A stretch of 64,000 nt of DNA, from the NCBI RefSeq assembly GCF_010183535.1, contig NC_071329.1:1116001-1180000 (forward strand). The letters are read 5' to 3'. Source of the DNA: Caenorhabditis remanei. Its lineage: Eukaryota > Nematoda > Chromadorea > Rhabditida > Rhabditidae. Below are positions 45,701 to 58,200 of the stretch, piece by piece. How positions within the stretch are numbered: position 1 is the first letter of the stretch; the number at the start of each line of letters is the position of its first letter. The notes beneath the pieces are model-generated. The model was given only the letters and a program-made list of their open reading frames with translations. It made no database searches and had not been told where the DNA came from. Both the position numbers and the translations under genes were made by a program.

Positions 45701-47822
45701 GTACAAATTACGTGGAGGAGAAGTTAAAATTGAAGCTAATGGACATTCTTACTTTGCTGATGCTTTCAATGAGGCCACAAACGATGTTTTTGAGGTATAT
45801 TTTCATTTTTGATACAAACCCATTCCATTTACACACACACACACACACAGACCCCAAGGAAGACTGACCCTCACAGCAAGTGAGGTGAAGGAAACCTTTA
45901 TCTCTGTATCAAATAATAATAATTTTATATAACTTTTCAGATTTATGGATGTGTATGGCACGGGTGCCCAAAGTGTTATCCGGATCGGGACAAGAAATGT
46001 CCAATGAGACCCGACAAGACAATGGAAGCTTTGTATAAAGAAACAATGAAGAGAGAAGAAGATATTCTAAATGAGGGATTCAATCTAAATTCTGTTTGGG
46101 AATGTGAAATATACGAACAGATGGAAAAAGATAGAGAGATGCAACAATTCTTTGAGCTAGTAAGTTTTCAAACAAATAGGCTAAACATAAAGTTTTCTTC
46201 AGAACAAGTACGATCAAAGACTCAAACCACGCGAAGCATTATATGGAGGAAGAACACAGGTATTTCGATCAATGGCAGTTGCGATTGAAGACATACTTCT
46301 AAATTATTACGATTTCAATAGTTTATACCCATATCTCAATGCAGGAGGTACAGCTTACCCTCGAGGAAACCCAATTGTGGTCGATAAGGACTTTCCCAAT
46401 ACTGATGAACCGTTAAAACTTAAAGGTATGCATATTTTTCCTATTCTTACTAATATATATTTTTAGGAATTGTGTTTTGTGATGTACTACCCACACAAGA
46501 CGCAGCCATGGGGTATTTACCGCAGAAAATAATGAAGAAGCTCATGTTTGTTCTCTGTAGAACTTGCGCGAATAATCAGAATATTGAAGGAAAATGTACA
46601 CATACCAAGGTCTCTGAAAGATTTTTGACTGGAGTATGGTGCACAGATGAGCTGAATAAGGCCGTTTCTAAAGGGTACAAGGTGCTCAAGTACCATGAAA
46701 TCTGGCATTGGCCAGAAGAGGCTTGGGTCAAAGGAGGATTCTTTGCCGATTACATCAAGCCTCTATTGAAATTGAAACATGAAAGTAGTGGATGGCCAAA
46801 GGAAAATATGATGGATGAGGAAAAGAAAGCATACATCGCAAGAATATGGGAGATGGATGGAGTCAAACTGGATCCCTTGAAGATCATAAAAAACAAAGCA
46901 CTGCGAAGCCTGTGCAAAATATTCCTCAATTCCGCCTGGGGTAAGTAGAAATCTATTGTCTTCTAATGTTGTTCCTTCTTCAGGAAAATTTGCACAGAAC
47001 CCAATGAAAGTTGAGACAAGACTCATCTACAACAGTGATGGACTTGCAATGGTCAATTTTTTCAACGATCCCAACTTTGAACCAACTGGACTGCTTCCTT
47101 ATGGCGAACACAAACATTTCATATCAAGAAAGCCCAAGAAAGACTTTCTCAAAACATCACCATTCACAAATCTTGCTATCGCGGCGATCACAACATGTGC
47201 GGCCAGGTTAAGACTCACTGAAGCTATAGAGAGAGTTGGAATCGAGAATATGATTTATTGCGGTATGTGAGTAAATGTAACACAAATACAACTATTATTT
47301 TTAGACACTGACTCTGTGATTTTCAAACAGAAGAAAGACAGTGATCCTCTCGGGGACCTCAAGGGAGATAATTTAGGCTACTTAACGAACGAAATTCCAC
47401 CAGGGAATGAGTTGGTTGAAGCCGTAGCAATGGCTCCAAAGGTTTATGCATTGAAGATAAGAGACAAAGACGGCAACTACAGCTATACAGTAAAAGCAAA
47501 AGGAATGTGTTTGAACAGTGGCAACACTGGAAGTATCAACTTTGACACTATGAAAGAAAGTGTAGGTATCAGTTCTGTTATGCTTTGGCCAAGGTATTCT
47601 TTTCAGATGAATGCATTCATTCGAGATGGTGTAGCAACCCCCATGGAAGGCGAGATGTTAACGTTCAAAAGAGGAGATAATGCATTAGATGGCCTTTGGA
47701 CCTTCAGATTGAAGAAGACTCTCAACCCTCGAATGGACAAAGGACACTACGTTGATGGTGTTGTAGCACCATTCGGACAAATATCAGGAGATATACAATT
47801 AATTAATGATTATCCTTTCTGA
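42729..47822 (+). CDS. Protein-primed family-B DNA polymerase (Polinton/Maverick type), left-arm copy
   Basis: Fourteen exons in perfect phase give about 1476 aa: 42729-42978, 43025-43325, 43370-43619, 43666-44156, 44199-44411, 44452-44684, 44726-44963, 45010-45448, 45492-45794, 45941-46159, 46203-46425, 46467-46940, 46984-47262 and 47305-47822. A Lys-rich, possibly nuclear-targeting N-terminus leads to a Cys/His-rich region (about 431-545, many CxxC pairs). Exonuclease motifs follow: Exo I YDMECIV (about 566), Exo II HNGGRYDH (about 655) and Exo III YCQSDVRIL (about 787). Polymerase motifs are DFNSLYP (about 1016), KNKALRSLCKIFLNSAWGK (about 1195-1213), YCDTDSVIF (about 1303) and a KVYALK...KAKG segment (about 1354). 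All catalytic acidic residues are present. An in-frame 45-nt stretch at 43828-43872 looks like an optional mini-intron. The enzyme should copy linear DNA from a protein primer. AATAAA is at 47830. Confidence 0.95.
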
Positions 47823-48060
47823 CATTGTAAATAAATATTGTAGAGACAAAACATTTGTACACATTTCATACACAATCTGCACAATTTACGCACAATCTTT
47901 GCACAATCTTTGCACAAAAAATATATTGAAAAACAATCTATACACAATCTCAAAACAAAAATTTTGCAGAGACACAATCTATGCACAAAAATTTTTTGAC
48001 AGAAATCAGTGTGAAATCTTACAAAAATTGAGAAAAAACAACACTTTTATCAGATTTTCA
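47823..48060. repeat. CACAATCT-GCACAA iteron-like cluster after pPolB
   Basis: Within 170 bp the word CACAATCT or TGCACAA occurs about eight times (e.g. ACACAATCTGCACAATTTAC, then CACAATCTTTGCACAATC). It directly follows the pPolB poly(A) signal. Mirrored at 55056-55293. Confidence 0.6.
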
Positions 48061-49260
48061 AAGCTTTTTAGTCAGTTTTTTCATGTGAGCATGTCTGATT
48101 TCACGACATATGTATGCATATATCAACGTTTTTAGTAATTTAACCTGAACATATACCAATTTTAAAGGCATAGCCATACATGCAGGTCTATATTTTGATC
48201 CATATACATGCACTTTTACAATATTTCGGTGTATATGCACACGTTTTGATATATTTCGGTGTATACGCATACGTTTTCACATTATTTCAGTGCATATGCA
48301 GACATTTTCACAACTGTTTAATGTATATGCGTACATTGCTTGCATTATTTTAGTGTATACGCATAGATTTTCACAATACTTTAGTGTATATACACCCATT
48401 TTCACAATATTTTGATACATACGCACAGATTTTTGCAATATTTTGATCCATATGCGTAGATTTTCGCAATACTTTGGTGTATATGCACCCATTTTCACAA
48501 TATTTTAGTTGTATATACATACATTTCAACATTATTCTGGGGTATACGCACAGATTTTTGCAATATTTCTGTCTATTTTTGCAATATTTCTGTGTACACA
48601 TGTTTTCAAGATATTTTGGTGTATATGCACACACTATCACAATGTTTTAGGTGTATATGCACACTTTCTACATTATTTTTGGTGTATATGCACACTTTCT
48701 ACATTAATTTTGGTGTATGCACACACATTTTCACGATATTTTGATGTATATGCGCACATTTTTTCTTTATTTTCATACGTGGACACACGTTTCAGACTAC
48801 TTTGCATGTATGTCTACGCATCTTTGCCTACACGTCTACACTTTTTTCGTGAACATACACACATTTTTCGTGCACGTACATACATTTTACGTGTATATCT
48901 ACCCTTTTTTCCCTGTATTTTTTACATATTTTCGTGCATTTCCACAGATTTTTCGTGTATTCCTTCGCTTGTTTCGTATATGCACATATATTTTTCGTGC
49001 GCATACACACATTTTTATATGTGCCTACAAATTTTTCGTGTATGTCTTCTAGTTTTTTCATATACGCCTACATTTTTCATGTATACCTACATATTTTCGT
49101 GAATTTCCACAAATTTTTCGGGTATGCCTACATATTCTTCGGGTATGCCTGCATATTCTTCGGGTATGCCTATATATTCTTCGGGTATGCCTACATATTC
49201 TTCGGGTATGCCTACATATTCTTCGGGTATGCCTACAGATTTTTCTCCAAAATGATAGGC
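48061..49260. repeat. 1.2-kb tandem-repeat tract between pPolB and gene C (left arm)
   Basis: From 48170 to 48740 there are some 16 degenerate units of about 32 bp (TTTCACAATATTTTGGTGTA, then TATGCACACA). From 48740 to 49080 the units change to CGTGTATATACACACATTTT-like. From 49083 to 49245 there are seven units of 21 bp, CTACATATTCTTCGGGTATG plus C. Because 21 is a multiple of three, all frames stay open and long, Tyr/Phe/His-rich ORFs appear on both strands. I regard these as repeat shadows. Mirrored at 53856-55055. Confidence 0.85.
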
Positions 49261-49968
49261 TTTTCAATGTTTTGTGATGATACTTGATGAAAGTGCCATA
49301 CATTTTGCACAAACACCGTATAGATTCAATAGTTTATGGACTTATTTTACATAAGAATGGGAGTTTTCATCAATTTAATGATAAATCCATCATATTGTCC
49401 TTGAAGATGGCGTGTAGCTTTAATAAGAATGATGATACGGATGCGCATTTTTGCATCTGGAGATGCATTCCAAGAAATATTTCTAATTTTGTTCAGAAAT
49501 ATACTCATTTCATCTACAAATGACTAAGTTCAGACTTATAAGCTTTGTATTTTTATCGATAACCACATATATTTGCTACCGTTTTTATCTATATGCATCT
49601 TTTCTTTACACTAGGTGGTCACGGTATACTACATTTTTATGGTGATATTTTCAATGATCCGCATACTACATTCTTCTATTCTATCAACAAAAGCACTAAA
49701 GTGTAGTTTTCAATCATAGTTTGATAATGTATTTCAGGTGCGCAGCCAACACTATGAGTAATATTCTTGAAGAAATATGTGTGTACAGAATAGAACTGAA
49801 TAGGGTGGCGACAATTTAAACAAATGAGAAGACTTTTCTTGACCTATGCACTTTCTCTGCGTCTCTAACTCTCTCACATTCAGCTACTCAAGGACTATTT
49901 TGCACCATTCCGTATTTTCAACGTCATCGTGATTGGTGATCTATTTCATACGCTCTCGTCGTGTTATT
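49261..49968. promoter_or_regulatory. Spacer and upstream region of gene C (left arm)
   Basis: No gene is seen in about 650 bp of moderately AT-rich sequence. Next to gene C it carries ACGTCATCGTGATTGGTGAT and CTATTTC (49920-49947), matching the CRE-like core and the GGTGAYCTRTTTC motif of the gene A/pPolB promoter. No trans-splice acceptor lies directly before the ATG. Confidence 0.5.
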
Positions 49969-50621
49969 ATGGATTCCTGTGAGGATTTTGATATGTGTGA
50001 GGACTTGGACAAAATAAATATGTACTTGCCAACAAAGAAAGAGGATAAATTAAAACCATGCAATCATCAAGAGATTGAAGACCGTTTTCGTGAATTCAAG
50101 CAATCAGCATACAAAGAAATTCACCAGCTATCTTGTGCTTTGAAGAAAGTTGGATATTCTCCTTTGTGTCCGGACGTCAAACGCCGAACAGATTTGGATT
50201 ATATTCGCGAATGTTTGGATCGAATGACTGCTGACCAAGCTGTGTTTTACAGCCGAGCTGGTGAAGTATTGGTAGGGTGCTACGTCACTCCATTACGTCC
50301 GACTGAAGTTCAATGTGGCCAAGGAAATCTTAACCTTTGTCAGTATTTTGCTGCTAAATGGTGTTATAACATTGATGACAACCAGTATGTAGTGATCAAC
50401 GGATGTGGGGCTGCTTATCCTGTGTCAGAGCTGTTCATTGTCAGAGTTCCAAGGTAACTACACTTATTTTAATCAGAAAATATATTGGTTTTTACAGACC
50501 TGAAGCTATGCAAAACGATAGAGAGGTTCGTGCTCAGAAGAAACGAGACAGCGGCATGAGATGGTCCATACCTTCATCGGATATTTCTGGTGCTCGAGGA
50601 ATTCTACGTCCTAACAAGTGA
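49969..50621 (+). CDS. Gene C: small protein of unknown function, left-arm copy
   Basis: Exons 49969-50453 and 50498-50621 give 202 aa. The start is MDSCEDFDMCEDLDKINMYL, an acidic leader absent from gene A. The shared domain follows: DQAVFYSRAGEVLVGC, PTEV, NLCQYF, DNQYVVINGC and AYPVSELFIVRVP, then a phase-2 intron and a 124-nt last exon with a basic end (SGARGILRPNK). The domain ends at the same residue (VP) as in gene A. Three conserved Cys lie in the N-terminal half (KPCNH, LSCAL, SPLCPD). Same orientation as pPolB. AATAAA at 50768-50773. Function unknown. Confidence 0.8.
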
Positions 50622-51397
50622 TATGATATTGTCAAATTGATGAATAATTGATCTTTATGTATATGTTTTGTGTGCTTACTCTTACTTGTTAATAATGTAT
50701 CAATTGTACACGAAAAATGCAACAATTTCAGTTATATAACTTTTCTATAATGCCTAAAACTGTGTTGAATAAAGAACTATACATAATGTGAAGTTGAAAG
50801 AAACAATTATAAACATGCGGTCTTTACCACAAAGTCATCGAAAATAAAAGAACTGACAGGTCTTTAAATCAAATGGGTTTGAAACATATGCATCATCAAA
50901 AGACAGTGGGTTATAGTCTTCTAACCCATATGCATTATTCGTCGACATAATTATAACATATAACCCCAATAAATGATCATAGTCAGAATTTGTGTGCACT
51001 TTCGGAGATTGTTAAAGACAAAAAGGGTAATTTTTGAAGAAAGTACAAGGAACAGTAACTCAAATAGGTGCAAAGTCAAATAGCTGCATTGCGATATAAT
51101 AAGCTCTGGAGAACACACGAAACCTATGTTTCAACATAAATTTAGCAAAATATTAGTATTTAGAAATAACTTTCATTAAAAAAGTCATTCAATTTATGAG
51201 TTTTTGTCATGAATACTCATTTTTGCAACTCAAAACAGCACGCAAAAAGACACAGACCCCCGATATTCTTCCGCAATTGTAAGGGTGAAGAGAAGGGGGT
51301 CCTGTTTTTTGGCACTGGGTGAGATAGAGTGTGTAAAGACGATGTGCCCCGGTTTTTTGACAACGCGAATAGCGGTGAGTAGTATGGAGATATGGAT
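50622..51397. other. Inner part of the left arm, non-coding
   Basis: No gene is seen apart from the 3' end of gene C. The last 150 bp become GC-rich and include CCGATATTCTTCCGC at 51260-51274. Mirrored at 51719-52494. Confidence 0.6.
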
Positions 51398-51718
51398 GGA
51401 AGGAGGACGCCCTCCTCTTTTTACACACTCTCTCGTCACCCCAGCGGAAGAATATCGGGCCACCCTCCTCCTCACCCTTACACCAAAAAAACGGGAACCC
51501 CCCCAGCGGGTCTTCTTTTTTCGGAAAATGGCCCGATATTTTTCCGCTGGGGGGTTCCCGTTTTTTTGGTGTAAGGGTGAGGAGGAGGGTGGCCCGATAT
51601 TCTTCCGCTGGGGTGACGAGAGAGTGTGTAAAAAGAGGAGGGTGGCCCGATATTCTTCCGCTGGGTTGGGGGGTGGGGGAGCGCCGTGAACAGCTGTTGG
51701 GAGGTGTCCCCCCCCGAT
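51398..51718. repeat. 321-bp palindrome centre with its own offset hairpin
   Basis: The two arms stop matching after GAGATATGGAT. The centre holds a separate inverted repeat, about 51411-51508 against 51543-51641, whose axis (51526) is 32 bp left of the arm axis (51558). The word CCGATATTCTTCCGC occurs in five exact copies in and beside the centre (51260, 51594 and 51647 on +; 51444 and 51842 on -) plus a variant at 51533. Most are next to GCTGGGG or CCCCAGC. Confidence 0.85.
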
Positions 51719-52494
51719 ATCCATATCTCCATACTACTCACCGCTATTCGCGTTGTCAAAAAACCGGGGCACATCGTCTTTACACACTCTATCTCACCCA
51801 GTGCCAAAAAACAGGACCCCCTTCTCTTCACCCTTACAATTGCGGAAGAATATCGGGGGTCTGTGTCTTTTTGCGTGCTGTTTTGAGTTGCAAAAATGAG
51901 TATTCATGACAAAAACTCATAAATTGAATGACTTTTTTAATGAAAGTTATTTCTAAATACTAATATTTTGCTAAATTTATGTTGAAACATAGGTTTCGTG
52001 TGTTCTCCAGAGCTTATTATATCGCAATGCAGCTATTTGACTTTGCACCTATTTGAGTTACTGTTCCTTGTACTTTCTTCAAAAATTACCCTTTTTGTCT
52101 TTAACAATCTCCGAAAGTGCACACAAATTCTGACTATGATCATTTATTGGGGTTATATGTTATAATTATGTCGACGAATAATGCATATGGGTTAGAAGAC
52201 TATAACCCACTGTCTTTTGATGATGCATATGTTTCAAACCCATTTGATTTAAAGACCTGTCAGTTCTTTTATTTTCGATGACTTTGTGGTAAAGACCGCA
52301 TGTTTATAATTGTTTCTTTCAACTTCACATTATGTATAGTTCTTTATTCAACACAGTTTTAGGCATTATAGAAAAGTTATATAACTGAAATTGTTGCATT
52401 TTTCGTGTACAATTGATACATTATTAACAAGTAAGAGTAAGCACACAAAACATATACATAAAGATCAATTATTCATCAATTTGACAATATCATA

Positions 52495-53147
52495 TCACTT
52501 GTTAGGACGTAGAATTCCTCGAGCACCAGAAATATCCGATGAAGGTATGGACCATCTCATGCCGCTGTCTCGTTTCTTCTGAGCACGAACCTCTCTATCG
52601 TTTTGCATAGCTTCAGGTCTGTAAAAACCAATATATTTTCTGATTAAAATAAGTGTAGTTACCTTGGAACTCTGACAATGAACAGCTCTGACACAGGATA
52701 AGCAGCCCCACATCCGTTGATCACTACATACTGGTTGTCATCAATGTTATAACACCATTTAGCAGCAAAATACTGACAAAGGTTAAGATTTCCTTGGCCA
52801 CATTGAACTTCAGTCGGACGTAATGGAGTGACGTAGCACCCTACCAATACTTCACCAGCTCGGCTGTAAAACACAGCTTGGTCAGCAGTCATTCGATCCA
52901 AACATTCGCGAATATAATCCAAATCTGTTCGGCGTTTGACGTCCGGACACAAAGGAGAATATCCAACTTTCTTCAAAGCACAAGATAGCTGGTGAATTTC
53001 TTTGTATGCTGATTGCTTGAATTCACGAAAACGGTCTTCAATCTCTTGATGATTGCATGGTTTTAATTTATCCTCTTTCTTTGTTGGCAAGTACATATTT
53101 ATTTTGTCCAAGTCCTCACACATATCAAAATCCTCACAGGAATCCAT
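52495..53147 (-). CDS. Gene C, right-arm copy
   Basis: Exact mirror of the gene at 49969-50621: exons 52663-53147 and 52495-52618 on the - strand, 202 aa, identical protein. Everything said of the left copy applies. Both copies point towards the centre of the palindrome, so their 3' ends face each other across about 1.9 kb. Confidence 0.8.
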
Positions 53148-53855
53148 AATAACACGACGAGAGCGTATGAAATAGATCACCAATCACGATGACGTTGAAA
53201 ATACGGAATGGTGCAAAATAGTCCTTGAGTAGCTGAATGTGAGAGAGTTAGAGACGCAGAGAAAGTGCATAGGTCAAGAAAAGTCTTCTCATTTGTTTAA
53301 ATTGTCGCCACCCTATTCAGTTCTATTCTGTACACACATATTTCTTCAAGAATATTACTCATAGTGTTGGCTGCGCACCTGAAATACATTATCAAACTAT
53401 GATTGAAAACTACACTTTAGTGCTTTTGTTGATAGAATAGAAGAATGTAGTATGCGGATCATTGAAAATATCACCATAAAAATGTAGTATACCGTGACCA
53501 CCTAGTGTAAAGAAAAGATGCATATAGATAAAAACGGTAGCAAATATATGTGGTTATCGATAAAAATACAAAGCTTATAAGTCTGAACTTAGTCATTTGT
53601 AGATGAAATGAGTATATTTCTGAACAAAATTAGAAATATTTCTTGGAATGCATCTCCAGATGCAAAAATGCGCATCCGTATCATCATTCTTATTAAAGCT
53701 ACACGCCATCTTCAAGGACAATATGATGGATTTATCATTAAATTGATGAAAACTCCCATTCTTATGTAAAATAAGTCCATAAACTATTGAATCTATACGG
53801 TGTTTGTGCAAAATGTATGGCACTTTCATCAAGTATCATCACAAAACATTGAAAA

Positions 53856-55293
53856 GCCTATCATTTTGGAGAAAAATCTGTAGGCATACCCGAAGAATAT
53901 GTAGGCATACCCGAAGAATATGTAGGCATACCCGAAGAATATATAGGCATACCCGAAGAATATGCAGGCATACCCGAAGAATATGTAGGCATACCCGAAA
54001 AATTTGTGGAAATTCACGAAAATATGTAGGTATACATGAAAAATGTAGGCGTATATGAAAAAACTAGAAGACATACACGAAAAATTTGTAGGCACATATA
54101 AAAATGTGTGTATGCGCACGAAAAATATATGTGCATATACGAAACAAGCGAAGGAATACACGAAAAATCTGTGGAAATGCACGAAAATATGTAAAAAATA
54201 CAGGGAAAAAAGGGTAGATATACACGTAAAATGTATGTACGTGCACGAAAAATGTGTGTATGTTCACGAAAAAAGTGTAGACGTGTAGGCAAAGATGCGT
54301 AGACATACATGCAAAGTAGTCTGAAACGTGTGTCCACGTATGAAAATAAAGAAAAAATGTGCGCATATACATCAAAATATCGTGAAAATGTGTGTGCATA
54401 CACCAAAATTAATGTAGAAAGTGTGCATATACACCAAAAATAATGTAGAAAGTGTGCATATACACCTAAAACATTGTGATAGTGTGTGCATATACACCAA
54501 AATATCTTGAAAACATGTGTACACAGAAATATTGCAAAAATAGACAGAAATATTGCAAAAATCTGTGCGTATACCCCAGAATAATGTTGAAATGTATGTA
54601 TATACAACTAAAATATTGTGAAAATGGGTGCATATACACCAAAGTATTGCGAAAATCTACGCATATGGATCAAAATATTGCAAAAATCTGTGCGTATGTA
54701 TCAAAATATTGTGAAAATGGGTGTATATACACTAAAGTATTGTGAAAATCTATGCGTATACACTAAAATAATGCAAGCAATGTACGCATATACATTAAAC
54801 AGTTGTGAAAATGTCTGCATATGCACTGAAATAATGTGAAAACGTATGCGTATACACCGAAATATATCAAAACGTGTGCATATACACCGAAATATTGTAA
54901 AAGTGCATGTATATGGATCAAAATATAGACCTGCATGTATGGCTATGCCTTTAAAATTGGTATATGTTCAGGTTAAATTACTAAAAACGTTGATATATGC
55001 ATACATATGTCGTGAAATCAGACATGCTCACATGAAAAAACTGACTAAAAAGCTTTGAAAATCTGATAAAAGTGTTGTTTTTTCTCAATTTTTGTAAGAT
55101 TTCACACTGATTTCTGTCAAAAAATTTTTGTGCATAGATTGTGTCTCTGCAAAATTTTTGTTTTGAGATTGTGTATAGATTGTTTTTCAATATATTTTTT
55201 GTGCAAAGATTGTGCAAAGATTGTGCGTAAATTGTGCAGATTGTGTATGAAATGTGTACAAATGTTTTGTCTCTACAATATTTATTTACAATG
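53856..55293. repeat. Tandem-repeat tract and iteron cluster, right-arm copy
   Basis: Mirror image of 47823-49260. Reading rightward it starts with seven 21-bp units (GCATACCCGAAGAATATGTA plus G), then the 32-bp class, then the AGATTGTG-TTGTGCA words before the pPolB poly(A) signal. Confidence 0.85.
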
Positions 55294-58200
55294 TCAGAAA
55301 GGATAATCATTAATTAATTGTATATCTCCTGATATTTGTCCGAATGGTGCTACAACACCATCAACGTAGTGTCCTTTGTCCATTCGAGGGTTGAGAGTCT
55401 TCTTCAATCTGAAGGTCCAAAGGCCATCTAATGCATTATCTCCTCTTTTGAACGTTAACATCTCGCCTTCCATGGGGGTTGCTACACCATCTCGAATGAA
55501 TGCATTCATCTGAAAAGAATACCTTGGCCAAAGCATAACAGAACTGATACCTACACTTTCTTTCATAGTGTCAAAGTTGATACTTCCAGTGTTGCCACTG
55601 TTCAAACACATTCCTTTTGCTTTTACTGTATAGCTGTAGTTGCCGTCTTTGTCTCTTATCTTCAATGCATAAACCTTTGGAGCCATTGCTACGGCTTCAA
55701 CCAACTCATTCCCTGGTGGAATTTCGTTCGTTAAGTAGCCTAAATTATCTCCCTTGAGGTCCCCGAGAGGATCACTGTCTTTCTTCTGTTTGAAAATCAC
55801 AGAGTCAGTGTCTAAAAATAATAGTTGTATTTGTGTTACATTTACTCACATACCGCAATAAATCATATTCTCGATTCCAACTCTCTCTATAGCTTCAGTG
55901 AGTCTTAACCTGGCCGCACATGTTGTGATCGCCGCGATAGCAAGATTTGTGAATGGTGATGTTTTGAGAAAGTCTTTCTTGGGCTTTCTTGATATGAAAT
56001 GTTTGTGTTCGCCATAAGGAAGCAGTCCAGTTGGTTCAAAGTTGGGATCGTTGAAAAAATTGACCATTGCAAGTCCATCACTGTTGTAGATGAGTCTTGT
56101 CTCAACTTTCATTGGGTTCTGTGCAAATTTTCCTGAAGAAGGAACAACATTAGAAGACAATAGATTTCTACTTACCCCAGGCGGAATTGAGGAATATTTT
56201 GCACAGGCTTCGCAGTGCTTTGTTTTTTATGATCTTCAAGGGATCCAGTTTGACTCCATCCATCTCCCATATTCTTGCGATGTATGCTTTCTTTTCCTCA
56301 TCCATCATATTTTCCTTTGGCCATCCACTACTTTCATGTTTCAATTTCAATAGAGGCTTGATGTAATCGGCAAAGAATCCTCCTTTGACCCAAGCCTCTT
56401 CTGGCCAATGCCAGATTTCATGGTACTTGAGCACCTTGTACCCTTTAGAAACGGCCTTATTCAGCTCATCTGTGCACCATACTCCAGTCAAAAATCTTTC
56501 AGAGACCTTGGTATGTGTACATTTTCCTTCAATATTCTGATTATTCGCGCAAGTTCTACAGAGAACAAACATGAGCTTCTTCATTATTTTCTGCGGTAAA
56601 TACCCCATGGCTGCGTCTTGTGTGGGTAGTACATCACAAAACACAATTCCTAAAAATATATATTAGTAAGAATAGGAAAAATATGCATACCTTTAAGTTT
56701 TAACGGTTCATCAGTATTGGGAAAGTCCTTATCGACCACAATTGGGTTTCCTCGAGGGTAAGCTGTACCTCCTGCATTGAGATATGGGTATAAACTATTG
56801 AAATCGTAATAATTTAGAAGTATGTCTTCAATCGCAACTGCCATTGATCGAAATACCTGTGTTCTTCCTCCATATAATGCTTCGCGTGGTTTGAGTCTTT
56901 GATCGTACTTGTTCTGAAGAAAACTTTATGTTTAGCCTATTTGTTTGAAAACTTACTAGCTCAAAGAATTGTTGCATCTCTCTATCTTTTTCCATCTGTT
57001 CGTATATTTCACATTCCCAAACAGAATTTAGATTGAATCCCTCATTTAGAATATCTTCTTCTCTCTTCATTGTTTCTTTATACAAAGCTTCCATTGTCTT
57101 GTCGGGTCTCATTGGACATTTCTTGTCCCGATCCGGATAACACTTTGGGCACCCGTGCCATACACATCCATAAATCTGAAAAGTTATATAAAATTATTAT
57201 TATTTGATACAGAGATAAAGGTTTCCTTCACCTCACTTGCTGTGAGGGTCAGTCTTCCTTGGGGTCTGTGTGTGTGTGTGTGTGTAAATGGAATGGGTTT
57301 GTATCAAAAATGAAAATATACCTCAAAAACATCGTTTGTGGCCTCATTGAAAGCATCAGCAAAGTAAGAATGTCCATTAGCTTCAATTTTAACTTCTCCT
57401 CCACGTAATTTGTACTTCAAATGTAGTGTTGGATCTATTTTCTCAAGCCATTGGATATACTTTAACGCTAACATTGAATTATTTCCTCCTCCATAGCCAT
57501 TCTCGGGAATATATCCTACATCTCCCTTCTTGATGTATTCGTGCTTCAATACGAACATGACATAGGAAGCTATAGTACATCCATTGACAATTGGGTTCCA
57601 GCCATTGAAAGTCGATTCGCACATCTGTAAAAACAAAAATACTAACAGGTTGAAACAATTTACTCACCTCAATGAAAGACATCAATGTTAACGTGAGAAT
57701 GCGAACATCCGATTGGCAATACTTTAGCAGCTCATCATGTAACTTGAAACCATCATGGTAACACTTTTCATACCAGTCATCAAATTCTTTCTTTGTAGAA
57801 GGGGCCATGAACTGTGGGCTGTAGTACTCCTTCGATGGCAACGTTTTCAACTCTTTATCGTAATTGTCCGGATGATTGTATAAGTGGGGAAAGAAACCTT
57901 TTGCCTCGCCCTCCAGGCCAAAAGCTCCAGGCATTTTGGCTAGTCCCATTTGCAAGTATTGGAAAGAATCACGAAAATGCAGCTTTCTTTTCTCATATTC
58001 AAACTCTGCCGTTATGATTGTCATCCCATTTAATAAAATTTTTGGCTCTTTTGCCTTTGTGCCTCCTTGTCTATCGAGCTCTGCTAACAACATAACATGG
58101 TCATACCTGAAAATATCTTGGAAGTTGAAAATGTTTTATTACTGAAACATACCTTCCACCATTGTGTGCGATCACATATGCACCAGCTGCTCGTGGGTTA

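Noticed and set aside
45831..45851. CA dinucleotide repeat as a possible CRISPR-like or regulatory array
   Set aside because: Simple microsatellite in a pPolB intron; no spacers.
48509..49287. Long Tyr/Phe/His-rich ORFs on both strands (and their mirror copies at 53829-54607)
   Set aside because: They lie wholly in tandem repeats whose period keeps frames open. Composition follows the repeat, and no start context or splice structure supports a protein.
51230..51909. ORFs of 60-164 aa at the palindrome centre
   Set aside because: They run through inverted repeats and appear in mirrored pairs. GC-rich composition alone explains the open frames.
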